A DNA stretch of 64,000 bases, taken from contig NZ_JBDJAF010000001.1 in NCBI RefSeq assembly GCF_039652555.1, forward strand, positions 248,001 to 312,000, written 5' to 3'. The notes under the pieces are model-generated. The model did not search any database. It was given only the letters and a program-made list of their open reading frames with translations, and was not told the origin of the DNA. Source of the stretch: Parafrigoribacterium mesophilum. GTDB taxonomy: Bacteria; Actinomycetota; Actinomycetes; Actinomycetales; Microbacteriaceae. Below, in pieces: positions 1 to 8,676 of the stretch (the first letter of the stretch is position 1; the number at the start of each line of letters is the position of its first letter). The translations under genes and the position numbers were made by a program.

Positions 1-127
1 CTAGGATTGGGCACTTAACCGAAGCCACCTCAAAAAGCCCCCAGTCTGGGGTAGGCCGCCCGCCCAATTAGGGGGGTACGGGTGCCGAGAAACGACGCAA
101 ATCCCGGCTCTTCAGTGCACCATTAGC

Positions 128-154
128 TAACATGGGCGCCAGGCCAGCCGATAG
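128..154 (+). promoter_or_regulatory. Possible sigma-28-type flagellar promoter upstream of flgN
   Basis: The sequence TAACATGG (128-135), an 11-base spacer and GCCGATAG (147-154) lie about 90 bases before flgN. The classical sigma-28 (FliA) promoter is TAAAGTTT-N11-GCCGATAA, so the spacing is exact and the -10 element matches in 7 of 8 positions. The -35 match is weaker. The position in front of a late flagellar operon supports the call. Bases 1-127 contain no gene or motif that I recognise. Confidence 0.45.
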
Positions 155-241
155 TTCCTACGAACGAGGTGAAGTCCATGCATCTGCATGACGGACTAGG
201 AAGATCTCCCGCACCGCTGTCATCAGAGAGTTGGAGCATCG

Positions 242-730
242 ATGAGCGCGCATGAGCTTTCGGCACTGCTGTGGCGAGAGAGAGAGTTGCTCGAGCTGCT
301 CGTCTTCAAGCTCGAAGAGGAGCAACTGCTCCTGATGACCGCCGGGAAGGCACGCTGGCTCCAGTTCGCCACCCGCGAAGTCGAACAGGTGATGGAGCGC
401 GTGCGTGAGGCCGGACTGGCCCGGACCGTCGAAGTGTCGAAACTCGCCGCCGAGTGGGGGTCCGACGAAAACGCCACGCTTCGAGAGCTGGCCGACCACG
501 CCCCGGCCGACACGTGGGCCGAAATCTTCCGCGCACACCTCCAAGGGATGACCGCCCTCACCAAAGAGATCCAGGAACTGCGGGACGTCAACGAGCAGTT
601 CCTGCGCACCGCGATGCGCTCCACGCAGGAGACCATGGCCGACATGGACAAGGAGTCGACCACCTACGACTCCCGCGGCGCATCGGATGCCCCGGTCGCC
701 GCCGCCCAACTCTTCGACCGGACGCTGTGA
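242..730 (+). CDS. flgN: FlgN-family flagellar export chaperone
   Basis: This 162-residue, almost entirely helical protein is the expected size for FlgN, the cytoplasmic chaperone that delivers the hook-filament junction proteins FlgK and FlgL to the flagellar secretion system. The N-terminal half is rich in Leu and Glu (LLWRERELLELLVFKLEEEQ), as in FlgN proteins, which form antiparallel helices. Family sequence conservation is low, so the call relies on size, composition and its place directly before flgK, with a 7-base gap. It is the first gene of a four-gene run behind a possible sigma-28 promoter. Confidence 0.75.
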   Translation: MSAHELSALLWRERELLELLVFKLEEEQLLLMTAGKARWLQFATREVEQVMERVREAGLARTVEVSKLAAEWGSDENATLRELADHAPADTWAEIFRAHLQGMTALTKEIQELRDVNEQFLRTAMRSTQETMADMDKESTTYDSRGASDAPVAAAQLFDRTL

Positions 731-737
731 GGCCGCG

Positions 738-2165
738 ATGAGTACCTTCAGCGGTTTGAATACGGCATACACCGGCTTGACGGCAGCCCGTCAAGGCCTC
801 AACGTCGTTGGCCAGAACATCGCCAACGTCAACACCGACGGCTACACTCGCCAGCGCGCCACGATCACGGCGACGGGTGCTCTGGCCAACACCGGCTACC
901 TCACTACCGCGGTACGCGTGGGCCAGGGCGTTTCCGTGGATGCCATCGCCCGGCTCGGTGATATCCACCTCGACACCCGAGTACGCGCGACCACAGCTAT
1001 CTCCGCCTACACCGATGTGCGCGCGGATGCGATGAGCGCTATTGAAGGCACGCTGCAGGAGCCCGGCGAGAACGGCTTGGCAGCCCAATTGCAGGCCTTC
1101 TGGGCCGACTGGCAAGACCTCTCGAATCGCGCCGGTGAAGCACCACCGGCCCAAGTGTTACTCCAGCAAGCCAATGTGGTCGCCGCCCAAATCGCATACG
1201 GCTACAACGACATCAAGACCCAGTGGTCACAGCTGCGCACGGATGTCGGCAGCATGGTCGCGCAAGTCAATGACGCCGCCGTGCAGGTGGCCGACCTCAA
1301 CGCGCGCATCCGCTCGACCGTCGCAGCCGGCGGCTCCCCCAACGAACTCATCGACCAACGCAGCACCTTGATGACCACGATCGCCGGCCTGGCCGGCGGA
1401 AGTATTCATGAGAACTCCGACGGCACCATCGATGTGCTCATCGGCGGAAACGCCATCGTCTCCGGCGACACGGCGCGTTCACTCGTCGCACTCGGCCCCA
1501 CCGACCTTGAGGGCGCGACCGCCACCGACCAGGTACGAGTGGCCTGGACCCACAACCCGGCCCAGACGGCAAGCCTCGATGGCGGACGCCTGGCAGGCGC
1601 GATCTCGGTGCTTGCAGCGGCGGATGCAAGCGGTCCGGGCGGCGAACTGGTGCAGGCAGCAGCGTCGTACAACGAGTTCGCTGACGCGCTGGCACAAAGC
1701 GTCAACACCGCGCATGGCCTGGGTGTCACGCCGAGCGGCGCGGCCGGGGGTGCGTTCTTCGACTTCGCGCCAGGTCTGGCGCACGCCGCCGGCCTCACGG
1801 TCGTTCCGACTAGTGCGGCCGACATCGCAACCGGGGCACCCGGAGCCGGACCCCTCGATGGCTCCAATGCCGATGCCATCTCCCAGATCGGCCAGGCCGT
1901 CAACTCGCCCGACAGCATTTGGGCAAGTTTCGTTTCGAGAATCGGCGCCGCAACGAGAACCGAACTGCAGCGCGCCAGCCTCGCCGACCTCACCGCAACT
2001 TCCGCCAGCAACCGTCAGCTGGCCAACTCCACGGTTGACCTTGACGAGGAGAACATCAATTTGCTCAGTTTCCAGCACGCCTACCAGGGTGCCGCCCGAG
2101 TCATGACGGCAGTCGACGAGATGCTCGACACCCTGATCAATCACACCGGCCTGGTGGGGAGGTAA
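738..2165 (+). CDS. flgK: Flagellar hook-associated protein 1 (FlgK)
   Basis: The 475-residue protein is HAP1, the first ring of the hook-filament junction. The N-terminus has the rod/hook signature (SGLNTAYTGLTAARQGLNVV, then NIANVNTDGYTRQRA), and the C-terminus ends in the usual heptad helix (DEENINLLSFQHAYQGAARV). The open frame extends 51 bases further upstream, but the ATG at 738 gives the conserved start (MSTFSGL) and sits 7 bases after the flgN stop. FlgK is secreted and assembled outside the cell with FlgL, encoded next. The middle of the protein is variable, as is normal for the family. Confidence 0.95.
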   Translation: MSTFSGLNTAYTGLTAARQGLNVVGQNIANVNTDGYTRQRATITATGALANTGYLTTAVRVGQGVSVDAIARLGDIHLDTRVRATTAISAYTDVRADAMSAIEGTLQEPGENGLAAQLQAFWADWQDLSNRAGEAPPAQVLLQQANVVAAQIAYGYNDIKTQWSQLRTDVGSMVAQVNDAAVQVADLNARIRSTVAAGGSPNELIDQRSTLMTTIAGLAGGSIHENSDGTIDVLIGGNAIVSGDTARSLVALGPTDLEGATATDQVRVAWTHNPAQTASLDGGRLAGAISVLAAADASGPGGELVQAAASYNEFADALAQSVNTAHGLGVTPSGAAGGAFFDFAPGLAHAAGLTVVPTSAADIATGAPGAGPLDGSNADAISQIGQAVNSPDSIWASFVSRIGAATRTELQRASLADLTATSASNRQLANSTVDLDEENINLLSFQHAYQGAARVMTAVDEMLDTLINHTGLVGR

Positions 2166-2168
2166 CCG

Positions 2169-3071
2169 ATGATCACCCGAGTCACCAATCTGACATCCAT
2201 GCAAGCGGCACAGCGCAACCTGCAATCCGGCGCGACCAAGATGGCGAAGCTGCAAGACCAGGCATCCAGCCAACGCGCGATCAACCGTCCCTCGGACGAC
2301 CCAGCAGGCACGGTCGAGTCCATGCGCATCCGGGCCGCACAGCGCTCCAACGACCAATACGCCCGGAACATCGACGACGGGAACGGCTGGCTGACCACGA
2401 TCGATTCGACCCTGGGGCGCGCGTCGGACATCATGCGCAGGGTGCGCGACCTGACCGTGCAGGGTGCTAACGACGGGGCCATGTCCCCCACGGCGAAAGA
2501 GGCCATCGCGATCGAACTGGTGGGGCTCAAGGAAGACCTGATGGTGCAGGCCAACGCCAAATACGCGGGCCGAACCGTGTTCGCCGGCAACTCGACTGCG
2601 GGTGCCGTATTCGACGAATCGTCGACACCGCCGTCGTACGCCTTCAGTGGGGCCGGAAATGGCCCAGTCAACCGCAGAATCGGCGCTGACACGACGGTGC
2701 AAGTGGATGCGGACGGTGGAGCCGTATTCGGCATTGGAAACAACTCCGTGTTCAAATTGATCGATGACATTGTCACGAATCTGCGCACCGGCGCGGCCAA
2801 CGTCGGAACGCAGCTCGACGACATCGACGCGCATATGGCGACCATGGTCAGCGAGCGCGCAGCCGTCGGGGTCCGCCAGTCCCAAGTCGAGCGCGCAGAG
2901 GGAGCAAATTTGGAGAAGTCGGGAGCACTGGAGGCCCAACGAGCCGGGGTCGAGGACATCGACCTGGGCCAAGTCATCTTGAGCCTCAAGCTGCAGGAAG
3001 TCGCCTACCAGTCCACCCTCGCGGTGACCGCCCGCGTGCTGCAGCCCACGCTGATGGACTTTCTCCGTTGA
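2169..3071 (+). CDS. flgL: Flagellar hook-associated protein 3 (FlgL)
   Basis: This 300-residue flagellin-related junction protein joins FlgK to the filament. Residues 1-50 carry the flagellin N-terminal helix pattern (ITRVTNLTSMQAAQRNL, then INRPSDDPAGTVESMRIRAA). The C-terminus has the matching helix (QVILSLKLQEVAYQSTLAVT). It begins 3 bases after the flgK stop and overlaps the start of fliW, so the four genes are probably one transcript. Its length is normal for the family. Confidence 0.95.
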   Translation: MITRVTNLTSMQAAQRNLQSGATKMAKLQDQASSQRAINRPSDDPAGTVESMRIRAAQRSNDQYARNIDDGNGWLTTIDSTLGRASDIMRRVRDLTVQGANDGAMSPTAKEAIAIELVGLKEDLMVQANAKYAGRTVFAGNSTAGAVFDESSTPPSYAFSGAGNGPVNRRIGADTTVQVDADGGAVFGIGNNSVFKLIDDIVTNLRTGAANVGTQLDDIDAHMATMVSERAAVGVRQSQVERAEGANLEKSGALEAQRAGVEDIDLGQVILSLKLQEVAYQSTLAVTARVLQPTLMDFLR

Positions 3072-3451
3072 GCGCCACGCTGACGTTCCTCGCCCCGCCT
3101 CCTGGTCTGGCGCCACTCGTGGACTTCACTCTCGACGAGATCGAAGGCACGGAAGGCCTCTACGCGCTGCGGGCAAAGGCGGATGCGAACCGTCGCCTCT
3201 TCGTGCTCGACGCCGCCGTGCACCTTCCGGACTACACCCCGGTGCTCTCCGACGAGCAAAGCCAGGCGCTGGATATCTCCACTCCCGAGAACGTCCTGCT
3301 GCTCGTCGTGGTCAACCCCAGCGAATCCGGAACGACGGTCAACCTCATGGCCCCGATCGTGGTCAACGCCACCACGGGGGTCTGCGTGCAACTGATCCTC
3401 GACGACCAGGACTGGCCGCTCAGAGCCGAACTGAGCACCCGTTCCGCCTGA
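3068..3451 (+). CDS. fliW: Flagellar assembly factor FliW
   Basis: The 127-residue protein matches FliW, a small beta-barrel protein that binds flagellin and, in Bacillus, antagonises the translational repressor CsrA. Typical features are the N-terminal FTLDEIEGTEGLYAL stretch, a central VLLLVVVNP strand and the NLMAPIVVNATTGVCVQLIL segment that defines the family. It starts at a TTG that overlaps the flgL TGA stop (TTGA), implying translational coupling. No csrA follows within the window, although the two genes are often adjacent in other bacteria. Confidence 0.88.
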   Translation: MSATLTFLAPPPGLAPLVDFTLDEIEGTEGLYALRAKADANRRLFVLDAAVHLPDYTPVLSDEQSQALDISTPENVLLLVVVNPSESGTTVNLMAPIVVNATTGVCVQLILDDQDWPLRAELSTRSA

Positions 3452-3677
3452 CGCCCACCGGCGCCCAGAGCTGAGAGAGATATACCTCCTAGCCGGGTAT
3501 TTAGGAGTACCGTTGCGCCCAGAACTACGATATTCGTCGTCCGTCAGCGCCGATATCTCGAGTGCCGATTTGTCGGCAACGGGCGAGGAGCACACCGTCG
3601 CGACGCGCTGACACACGTTCGAGGCGGCACTCCCTCCACACCACCACCACTCCTCGAACCCCTTCAGGAGATGTTCC

Positions 3678-4055
3678 ATGCTCAAGGAAATGGAAGCGGT
3701 CGCGGTACTGCCGGCATCCGACCTGCAGCGCGCCCGCACGTTCTATCACGACATGCTCGACCTTGATCCGACCGAACAATACGGCGACAACCTTGTCTAC
3801 CGTGTCGGTAACGGTTCAACATTCGAGCTCTATGAAACGCCGAACGCCGGCACCGCCCAGAACACCCAGATGTGTCTCATGACCGACGACCTCGACGCCG
3901 AAATGGCACAGCTGCGGCAACGCGGCGTGATATTCGAGGACTACGACATCCCCGGACTCACCACCGTCGCCGGCGTCGCTACCGAAGACAACATGAGGAC
4001 CGCCTGGTTCCGCGACAGCGAGGGAAACTTTATCTGCATAAGCCAACTGATCTGA
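3678..4055 (+). CDS. VOC-superfamily (glyoxalase/bleomycin-resistance-like) protein
   Basis: This 125-residue protein has the paired beta-alpha-beta-beta-beta units of the vicinal oxygen chelate fold. The first module begins VAVLPASDLQRARTFYHDML and the second runs through CLMTDDLDAEMAQLRQRG to the typical end WFRDSEGNFICISQL. Substrate and metal dependence cannot be read from the sequence. A CAGGAGA ribosome-binding site precedes the ATG. The 226 bases between fliW and this gene hold no gene; the CTCCTA/TAGGAG dyad near 3487-3508 may be part of its promoter. Confidence 0.8.
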   Translation: MLKEMEAVAVLPASDLQRARTFYHDMLDLDPTEQYGDNLVYRVGNGSTFELYETPNAGTAQNTQMCLMTDDLDAEMAQLRQRGVIFEDYDIPGLTTVAGVATEDNMRTAWFRDSEGNFICISQLI

Positions 4056-4060
4056 ACGGG

Positions 4061-4098
4061 CCTCGCGGATGTGCGCACCGCAGCACGCATCCGCGAGG
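4061..4098. terminator. Stem-loop between convergent genes
   Basis: CCTCGCGGATG (4061-4071) pairs perfectly with CATCCGCGAGG (4088-4098). The hairpin sits between the stop codons of the convergent VOC and peroxiredoxin genes, so it could end transcription from both sides. There is no U-tract, which is common for actinobacterial terminators. Confidence 0.55.
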
Positions 4099-4112
4099 TG
4101 CCGCTCGTGGAG

Positions 4113-4682
4113 TCATACGGCCGGATGCGCACGTAACCAGGCGAGCACCTGCGCAGCGTGTTCGTTCGGCGGGAACACCGGGTAGAACACGTGCTCGATG
4201 ACGCCGTCTCGCACGACGAGAGTCAGTCGCTTGAACAGCGTCAGGCCTCCCGCCTCGAAGGTGGGCAGCCCCGGATGCTTCGCCAACTGTAAGTCGGCGT
4301 CGGAGAGCAACGCATAGGGCAATCGGAGCCTGTCAGCCGCCTCGTGCTGGTAGTCGATGTCGCGCGCCGAGATGCCGAACACGGCGGATGCGCCAGCATC
4401 GATCAGTTCGGCGTGTTGGTCGGCGAAGTCGCACGCCTCGCTCGTGCACCCGCGGGCGCCGGGGATGGCGTCCCAGCCCTCCGGCAGCGTTGCGCCGGGC
4501 CGGCCGGTCATCGGATATACGAAGAGGACGGTGCGACCGGGCCCGAGGTCGTCGAGGGCAACACTCTCGCCGGCGGTGCTGGGCAGGCTGACCTGCGGGG
4601 CGGGAAATCCCGCGAGGTGGTCGGCGGCCCCGTCGTCCTGGGGCACGGGCAGGTCCGGTGGTAGTTCCAGCAGGTTCGACAT
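4113..4682 (-). CDS. Peroxiredoxin (PrxQ/BCP-like redoxin domain)
   Basis: This 189-residue thioredoxin-fold protein probably reduces peroxides in the cytoplasm. The motif GCTSEACDF carries two cysteines five residues apart, as in atypical two-cysteine PrxQ/BCP enzymes, where the first is peroxidatic and the second resolving. It is preceded by a VLFVYPMTGRPG strand-loop, longer than the usual FYPK.TPGCT, so it belongs to a divergent branch. The C-terminal LTLVVRDGVIEHVFYPVFPP is typical of the fold. It is separated by 54 bases from metI on the same strand and probably has its own transcript or forms the end of the met operon. Confidence 0.75.
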   Translation of the reverse strand: MSNLLELPPDLPVPQDDGAADHLAGFPAPQVSLPSTAGESVALDDLGPGRTVLFVYPMTGRPGATLPEGWDAIPGARGCTSEACDFADQHAELIDAGASAVFGISARDIDYQHEAADRLRLPYALLSDADLQLAKHPGLPTFEAGGLTLFKRLTLVVRDGVIEHVFYPVFPPNEHAAQVLAWLRAHPAV

Positions 4683-4736
4683 CAGCGTCCTCTCGATAGG
4701 CTTCCTCTCATTCTGCTCGGGATTTCGACGAGACCC

Positions 4737-5396
4737 CTACCGCCGCAGCGCCCTTCGCGACAGCGCGTTGCCAAGCATCTGCCCAGCCTGCACGATCACG
4801 ATGATGACCACCACGGTGATGTACACCGACGTCCAGTTGTAGCGCTGATAGCCGTGTGTGATCGCGAACTCCCCGAGCCCGCCCCCGCCGACCAGCGCTG
4901 CCTGGGCTGACATGTCGACAATGCCAACGTAGATGAACGTGTAGCCGAGAATCAGCGGACCCAGACCTTCCGGGATGAGCACCTTCACGATGATGTTCCA
5001 GGGTCCGGCGCCGACCGCTCGCGCCGCCTCGATCACTCCGGGATCCACCGTCACCAGGTTCTGCTCCACGATGCGCGACACCGCGAAGGATGCCGCCAGC
5101 GACAACGCGAACACCACCGCGTTGGTGCCGATGGTGGTGCGCACCGCGAGCAGGGTCAACGGTCCGACCGCAGCCAGGAAGATGATGAATGGGATGGGCC
5201 GCACGATATTGACCACGAGGTTGAGCACGAAGAACACGGCCCGGTTCGCGAGCAGGTTTCCCGGCCGCGCCACATACAGCCCGACGCCCATCGCGAGCCC
5301 GAGGAATCCGCTGACGATCAACGACACGATCACCATGTATAGCGTCTGCCAGATGGCGGCGGCAAAGGTGGGCAGGTCGACGAGGAAGTCGTTCAT
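4737..5396 (-). CDS. metI: Methionine ABC transporter permease MetI
   Basis: The 219-residue membrane protein has five predicted hydrophobic segments and is the normal length for MetI, the channel of the D/L-methionine importer. The segment ARAVGAGPWNIIVKVLIPEG is the EAA loop that contacts the ATPase. It starts one base after the metN stop and is third in the metQ-metN-metI order. The N-terminus (LPTFAAAIWQTLYMVIVSLI) is typical. Confidence 0.92.
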   Translation of the reverse strand: MNDFLVDLPTFAAAIWQTLYMVIVSLIVSGFLGLAMGVGLYVARPGNLLANRAVFFVLNLVVNIVRPIPFIIFLAAVGPLTLLAVRTTIGTNAVVFALSLAASFAVSRIVEQNLVTVDPGVIEAARAVGAGPWNIIVKVLIPEGLGPLILGYTFIYVGIVDMSAQAALVGGGGLGEFAITHGYQRYNWTSVYITVVVIIVIVQAGQMLGNALSRRALRR

Positions 5397-5397
5397 C

Positions 5398-6432
5398 TCA
5401 GTCCTCCTCCACCACGGTGACGCCGCGCATCCGGAGCTGTTCGAGCGCGGCGGTGATGGCGCGGTACTCGCCGGTCAGTTCGTAGGTGAGGCTGCCCACC
5501 GAGCGATCCTGCAGCTCACTGATGCCGCCGAACACGATCTCCGCGCCGACGCGGTGGTCGGCGAACACCGACCGCAGCGTGTACTGGAACCCGGGTGACT
5601 CCTGCAGTTCGACGGTGACGATGGTGCCAGGATGCTGCTGGCGCAACCGCGCCAGCGTCCGGCCGGAGGGACGGTTGCGCAGCACCGAACGCACGAACCG
5701 GGCCGTGATATCGCTGCTCGGTCGAGAGAACACGTCGTAGACCTCACCGCGTTCGACGATCCGTCCGGAATCCATCACCGCCACCCGGTTGGCGATGCTG
5801 CGGATCGCTTCCATCTCGTGGGTGATCACGACGATCGTCACACCGAGGTCCCGGTTCACCCGACGCAACAGTTCGAGCACGTCCGCGGTGGTGTCGGGGT
5901 CCAGCGCGCTGGTCGCCTCGTCCGCGAGGAGAAGCTGCGGGCGGGTGGCCAGCGCCCGCGCGATCCCGACTCGCTGCTTTTGTCCGCCCGACAGCTGCTC
6001 CGGGTAACTGTGCGCTCGCGGCAGCAGCCCCACGAAGTCCAGCAGTTCAGCCACCCGCCGGTCCCGCTCCGGCTGCCGCATCCCCGCCACCGTGAGCGGG
6101 TACGCGACGTTGCCGGCCACGGTGCGCGAATGGAACAGATTGAACTGCTGGAAGATCATCCCGATGGTGCGGCGCTCCCTGCGGATCTCTCGCTCCGGCA
6201 GCGTCGTGAGCTCCCGATCGGCCACGAACACCTTCCCCGACGTGGGTTGCTCCAGAGCGTTCATCAGCCGAACCAGGGTGCTTTTGCCCGCCCCGGAGTA
6301 TCCGATGATCCCGAAGATGTCGCCCCGTTCGATCTCGAGACTCACGTCGTCGACCGCGGTGACCGGTGCGTGCGCGGAGTTGACCGCCGGGTAGGTCTTC
6401 GTGACGTGCTCGAGGCGCACCAGTGCCGTCAT
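5398..6432 (-). CDS. metN: Methionine ABC transporter ATP-binding protein MetN
   Basis: The 344-residue ATPase energises the methionine importer. It shows Walker A (GYSGAGKST), Q-loop (FQQFNLF), signature LSGGQKQRVGIARALA, Walker B (LLLADEATSALD) and the switch histidine (ITHE). The last ~90 residues form the NIL domain that binds methionine and causes trans-inhibition in the E. coli protein. It lies 12 bases from the metQ stop and 1 base from metI, so the three genes are probably one operon. Confidence 0.94.
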   Translation of the reverse strand: MTALVRLEHVTKTYPAVNSAHAPVTAVDDVSLEIERGDIFGIIGYSGAGKSTLVRLMNALEQPTSGKVFVADRELTTLPEREIRRERRTIGMIFQQFNLFHSRTVAGNVAYPLTVAGMRQPERDRRVAELLDFVGLLPRAHSYPEQLSGGQKQRVGIARALATRPQLLLADEATSALDPDTTADVLELLRRVNRDLGVTIVVITHEMEAIRSIANRVAVMDSGRIVERGEVYDVFSRPSSDITARFVRSVLRNRPSGRTLARLRQQHPGTIVTVELQESPGFQYTLRSVFADHRVGAEIVFGGISELQDRSVGSLTYELTGEYRAITAALEQLRMRGVTVVEED

Positions 6433-6444
6433 GCCGATGATCCG

Positions 6445-7413
6445 TTACCTCTTGGCGGCCTTGGCATCCGCCTCGACCTTCTCCAGATCCGCTTGCAGCT
6501 GCGCGGCCGAAGTCGTGCTGAAGACTGCCGTTCCGCTGTTCGCAGCCTGGACTTGTTTCTCGATCGTCGCGTCGTGGTAGAGCGCCACTAGCTTCTGGAA
6601 CAGCGGATTGGCTGCGTCCTTCGCGCGCGCTGCGAAGATGTTCACATAGGGCGCGGCGGCGGCGCTGGCCGGGTCGTCGTGATAGATCGCTTTCGACTGG
6701 GGCAGTTTGGCGTCGACGGCGAAGTTGTTGTTGACGATGGATGCGTCGGCCGAGCCGTTTTGCAACGCTACTGCCGTCTGTGCGGCGTCGACGGCGAGCA
6801 CGTTCACCTTGTGGGTCTGGATGTCGGCGGTGCTGGAGAAGGCGGTACCGCCGTCCTTGAGGGTGAGCAGGTGCGCCGCTTGCAGCACCAGCAGTCCGCG
6901 GGCCTGGTTGATCGCGTCGTTCGGAATGGCCACTTGCGCGCCCTCGGGAATCTCTTCGACAGACGCGTACTTGAGGGAGTACAGCGTGAGCGGGTACACG
7001 GCCGTTGCGCCGACCGGGCGCAGCGTGTCGTGGTTGCTGACGTTGTAGTCGGCGAGGAACTCGATGTGCTGGAACTGGTTGAGGTCGAGTTGTCCCTGGC
7101 TCAGCGCGGGATTCGGCTGGCTGTAGTCGGCGAAGTTGACGAGCTTGACGGACACGTTCAGTTGCTTCTTCACCAGCGCGGTGTAGGCCTTCCAGTAAGG
7201 CTGCGCCGCGTCGGCCACGCCGATCGTGACCGTTTTTGCGCCGCCGGCACTCTCACTGCGGCTTGTACTGGTCACCGCAACGGCCAGCACCACCGCGATC
7301 GCGATAGCGCCGGCGATACCAGCAACGATCCAGCCGGTTTTCTTGCGCGGCGCTCTCTCGGGTAGTTGTGGGCTGGCGGCTGATTCGCCGGCCGGTGATG
7401 TGGTCTCGGACAT
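6445..7413 (-). CDS. metQ: Methionine-binding protein MetQ, membrane-anchored
   Basis: The 322-residue protein belongs to the NlpA/MetQ substrate-binding family (KTVTIGVADAAQPYW, then PNPALSQGQLDLNQFQHI). The chosen ATG at 7413 has a GAGAGG ribosome-binding site; the frame stays open 29 codons further up but without support. Residues about 27-49 are one hydrophobic helix after a basic stretch (RKKTG). No lipobox cysteine follows, whereas most MetQ proteins are lipoproteins, so this one probably stays attached by an uncleaved N-terminal helix. No SAM riboswitch is visible upstream. Confidence 0.9.
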   Translation of the reverse strand: MSETTSPAGESAASPQLPERAPRKKTGWIVAGIAGAIAIAVVLAVAVTSTSRSESAGGAKTVTIGVADAAQPYWKAYTALVKKQLNVSVKLVNFADYSQPNPALSQGQLDLNQFQHIEFLADYNVSNHDTLRPVGATAVYPLTLYSLKYASVEEIPEGAQVAIPNDAINQARGLLVLQAAHLLTLKDGGTAFSSTADIQTHKVNVLAVDAAQTAVALQNGSADASIVNNNFAVDAKLPQSKAIYHDDPASAAAAPYVNIFAARAKDAANPLFQKLVALYHDATIEKQVQAANSGTAVFSTTSAAQLQADLEKVEADAKAAKR

Positions 7414-7502
7414 GACGATCCTCTCGGGTGGAAACGGATGATGATGCGGGCACCGTAATCGGCCCCGCAAACCCAGCATTGCCAACCCGATCACGACCAC
7501 CT

Positions 7503-7518
7503 AGTTCTGTTCCGAACT
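7503..7518. promoter_or_regulatory. Dyad in the metQ / oxidoreductase divergent promoter
   Basis: AGTTC and GAACT are separated by six bases in the 183-base gap between metQ and the divergent FAD oxidoreductase gene. The site could bind a dimeric regulator of either gene. The arms are short and no regulator gene lies beside it, so this is only a candidate operator. Confidence 0.3.
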
Positions 7519-7596
7519 GTGACCATTCGTGACGTAACATTTGCTTTTGCGGCCGGCTGGGAGGAAGCTCACCGGAAATCACGGCACAATGACGTC

Positions 7597-8676
7597 ATGG
7601 AGCGTGTCGACACCGTCATCGTCGGCGGCGGCGCGATGGGGCTGTCGGCAGCCTGGCACCTGGCGCGCCGCAGCCGGCAAGTGCTGCTGCTGGAGCGCGA
7701 GACGATCGGTCACCTCGGCGGCGCCTCGCACGGGTCGACCCGCAATTTCAATCAGGCGTACTCCGACCGCCGCTACGTCGCAATGCTGGTCGAATCCCGC
7801 CGGCTGTGGCGCGAACTCGAGCGCGAAAGCGGCACAACGCTGCTCGACATCGTCGGCATCGTCAACCACGGCCGTAACCAGGCGTTCGATGACGTGCACG
7901 CTGCCCTGTCCGCGGCGGGCATCCCGGCGGAGTTCCTCCCAGCCGCGGAGGCCCGGGACCGTTGGCCGGGCATCCGGTTTGATTCGCGTGTGCTGTACAC
8001 GCCACAGTCCGGCAGGCTGCGGGCGGATGCCGCTCTCGCCGCGCTGCAGCATGGCGCGATCGCACTGGGCGCGGACATTCGGCAGGGCACCCAGGTGACC
8101 AAGCTGGCCGTGCAGGGCGACGGCCAGGTGCGCATCACCACCGACGATGCACAGTTCGACGCCCGACGGGTGATCGTCACCGCCGGAGCATGGACCGAGA
8201 AACTGATCGGCAACGTCGTCCCCCTGCCGAGGCTGGTCGTCACGCAGGAACAGCCCGCTCACTTCGCCGCACACGATGCCGCGGGACCGTGGCCCGGCTT
8301 CAACCACTACCCGACACCGGGAGATCGCTCGTACGAGTACTGGCCGTCGCAGATCTACGGGATGCAGACACCCGGCGAAGGGATCAAAGTCGGCTGGCAC
8401 GGGGTCGGACCTGTGACCGACCCGGATGCACGCACCTTCACGGCGGAGCCGGTGCAGCTTGCCGCATTGCGGCGTTACGTGCACGAGTGGCTACCCGGCG
8501 CCGACCCGGACACCGCGACCGAGCTAAGCTGCACCTACACGACCACACCGGACACGAACTTCGTCCTGAAACGGTTCGGCCCCATCACGGTGGGCGCAGG
8601 CTTCTCCGGGCATGGCTTTAAGTTCACGCCCGCCGTGGGCCGAATTCTCGCCGATTTGTCGGACAGGGATCTGTGA
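7597..8676 (+). CDS. FAD-dependent amine oxidase of the DAO/sarcosine oxidase-like family
   Basis: This 359-residue flavoenzyme opens with a Rossmann FAD site (DTVIVGGGAMGLSAAWHLA) and continues with ERETIGHLGGASHG, the pattern of monomeric sarcosine oxidase and N-methyltryptophan oxidase (SolA). The end has GFSGHGFKFTPAVGRILADL, typical of that subfamily near the flavin. It likely oxidises a secondary amine, giving imine and hydrogen peroxide. The covalent-flavin cysteine of classical MSOX (usually SGHGFK preceded by C-x-x-x) was not identified with certainty. The ATG at 7597 gives the conserved N-terminus. It overlaps the next gene by one base. Confidence 0.85.
   Translation: MERVDTVIVGGGAMGLSAAWHLARRSRQVLLLERETIGHLGGASHGSTRNFNQAYSDRRYVAMLVESRRLWRELERESGTTLLDIVGIVNHGRNQAFDDVHAALSAAGIPAEFLPAAEARDRWPGIRFDSRVLYTPQSGRLRADAALAALQHGAIALGADIRQGTQVTKLAVQGDGQVRITTDDAQFDARRVIVTAGAWTEKLIGNVVPLPRLVVTQEQPAHFAAHDAAGPWPGFNHYPTPGDRSYEYWPSQIYGMQTPGEGIKVGWHGVGPVTDPDARTFTAEPVQLAALRRYVHEWLPGADPDTATELSCTYTTTPDTNFVLKRFGPITVGAGFSGHGFKFTPAVGRILADLSDRDL

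Noticed and set aside
1479..3116. A 545-residue minus-strand open frame over flgK-flgL
   Set aside because: Antisense to two clear flagellar genes, with no domain and no ribosome-binding site.
3452..3677. A csrA gene after fliW
   Set aside because: No MLVLTRK-like start or open frame of the right length is present on either strand.
7414..7596. A SAM riboswitch upstream of metQ
   Set aside because: No conserved SAM-I or SAM-II/IV core sequence or four-way junction is visible in the gap; only the AGTTC/GAACT dyad was found.
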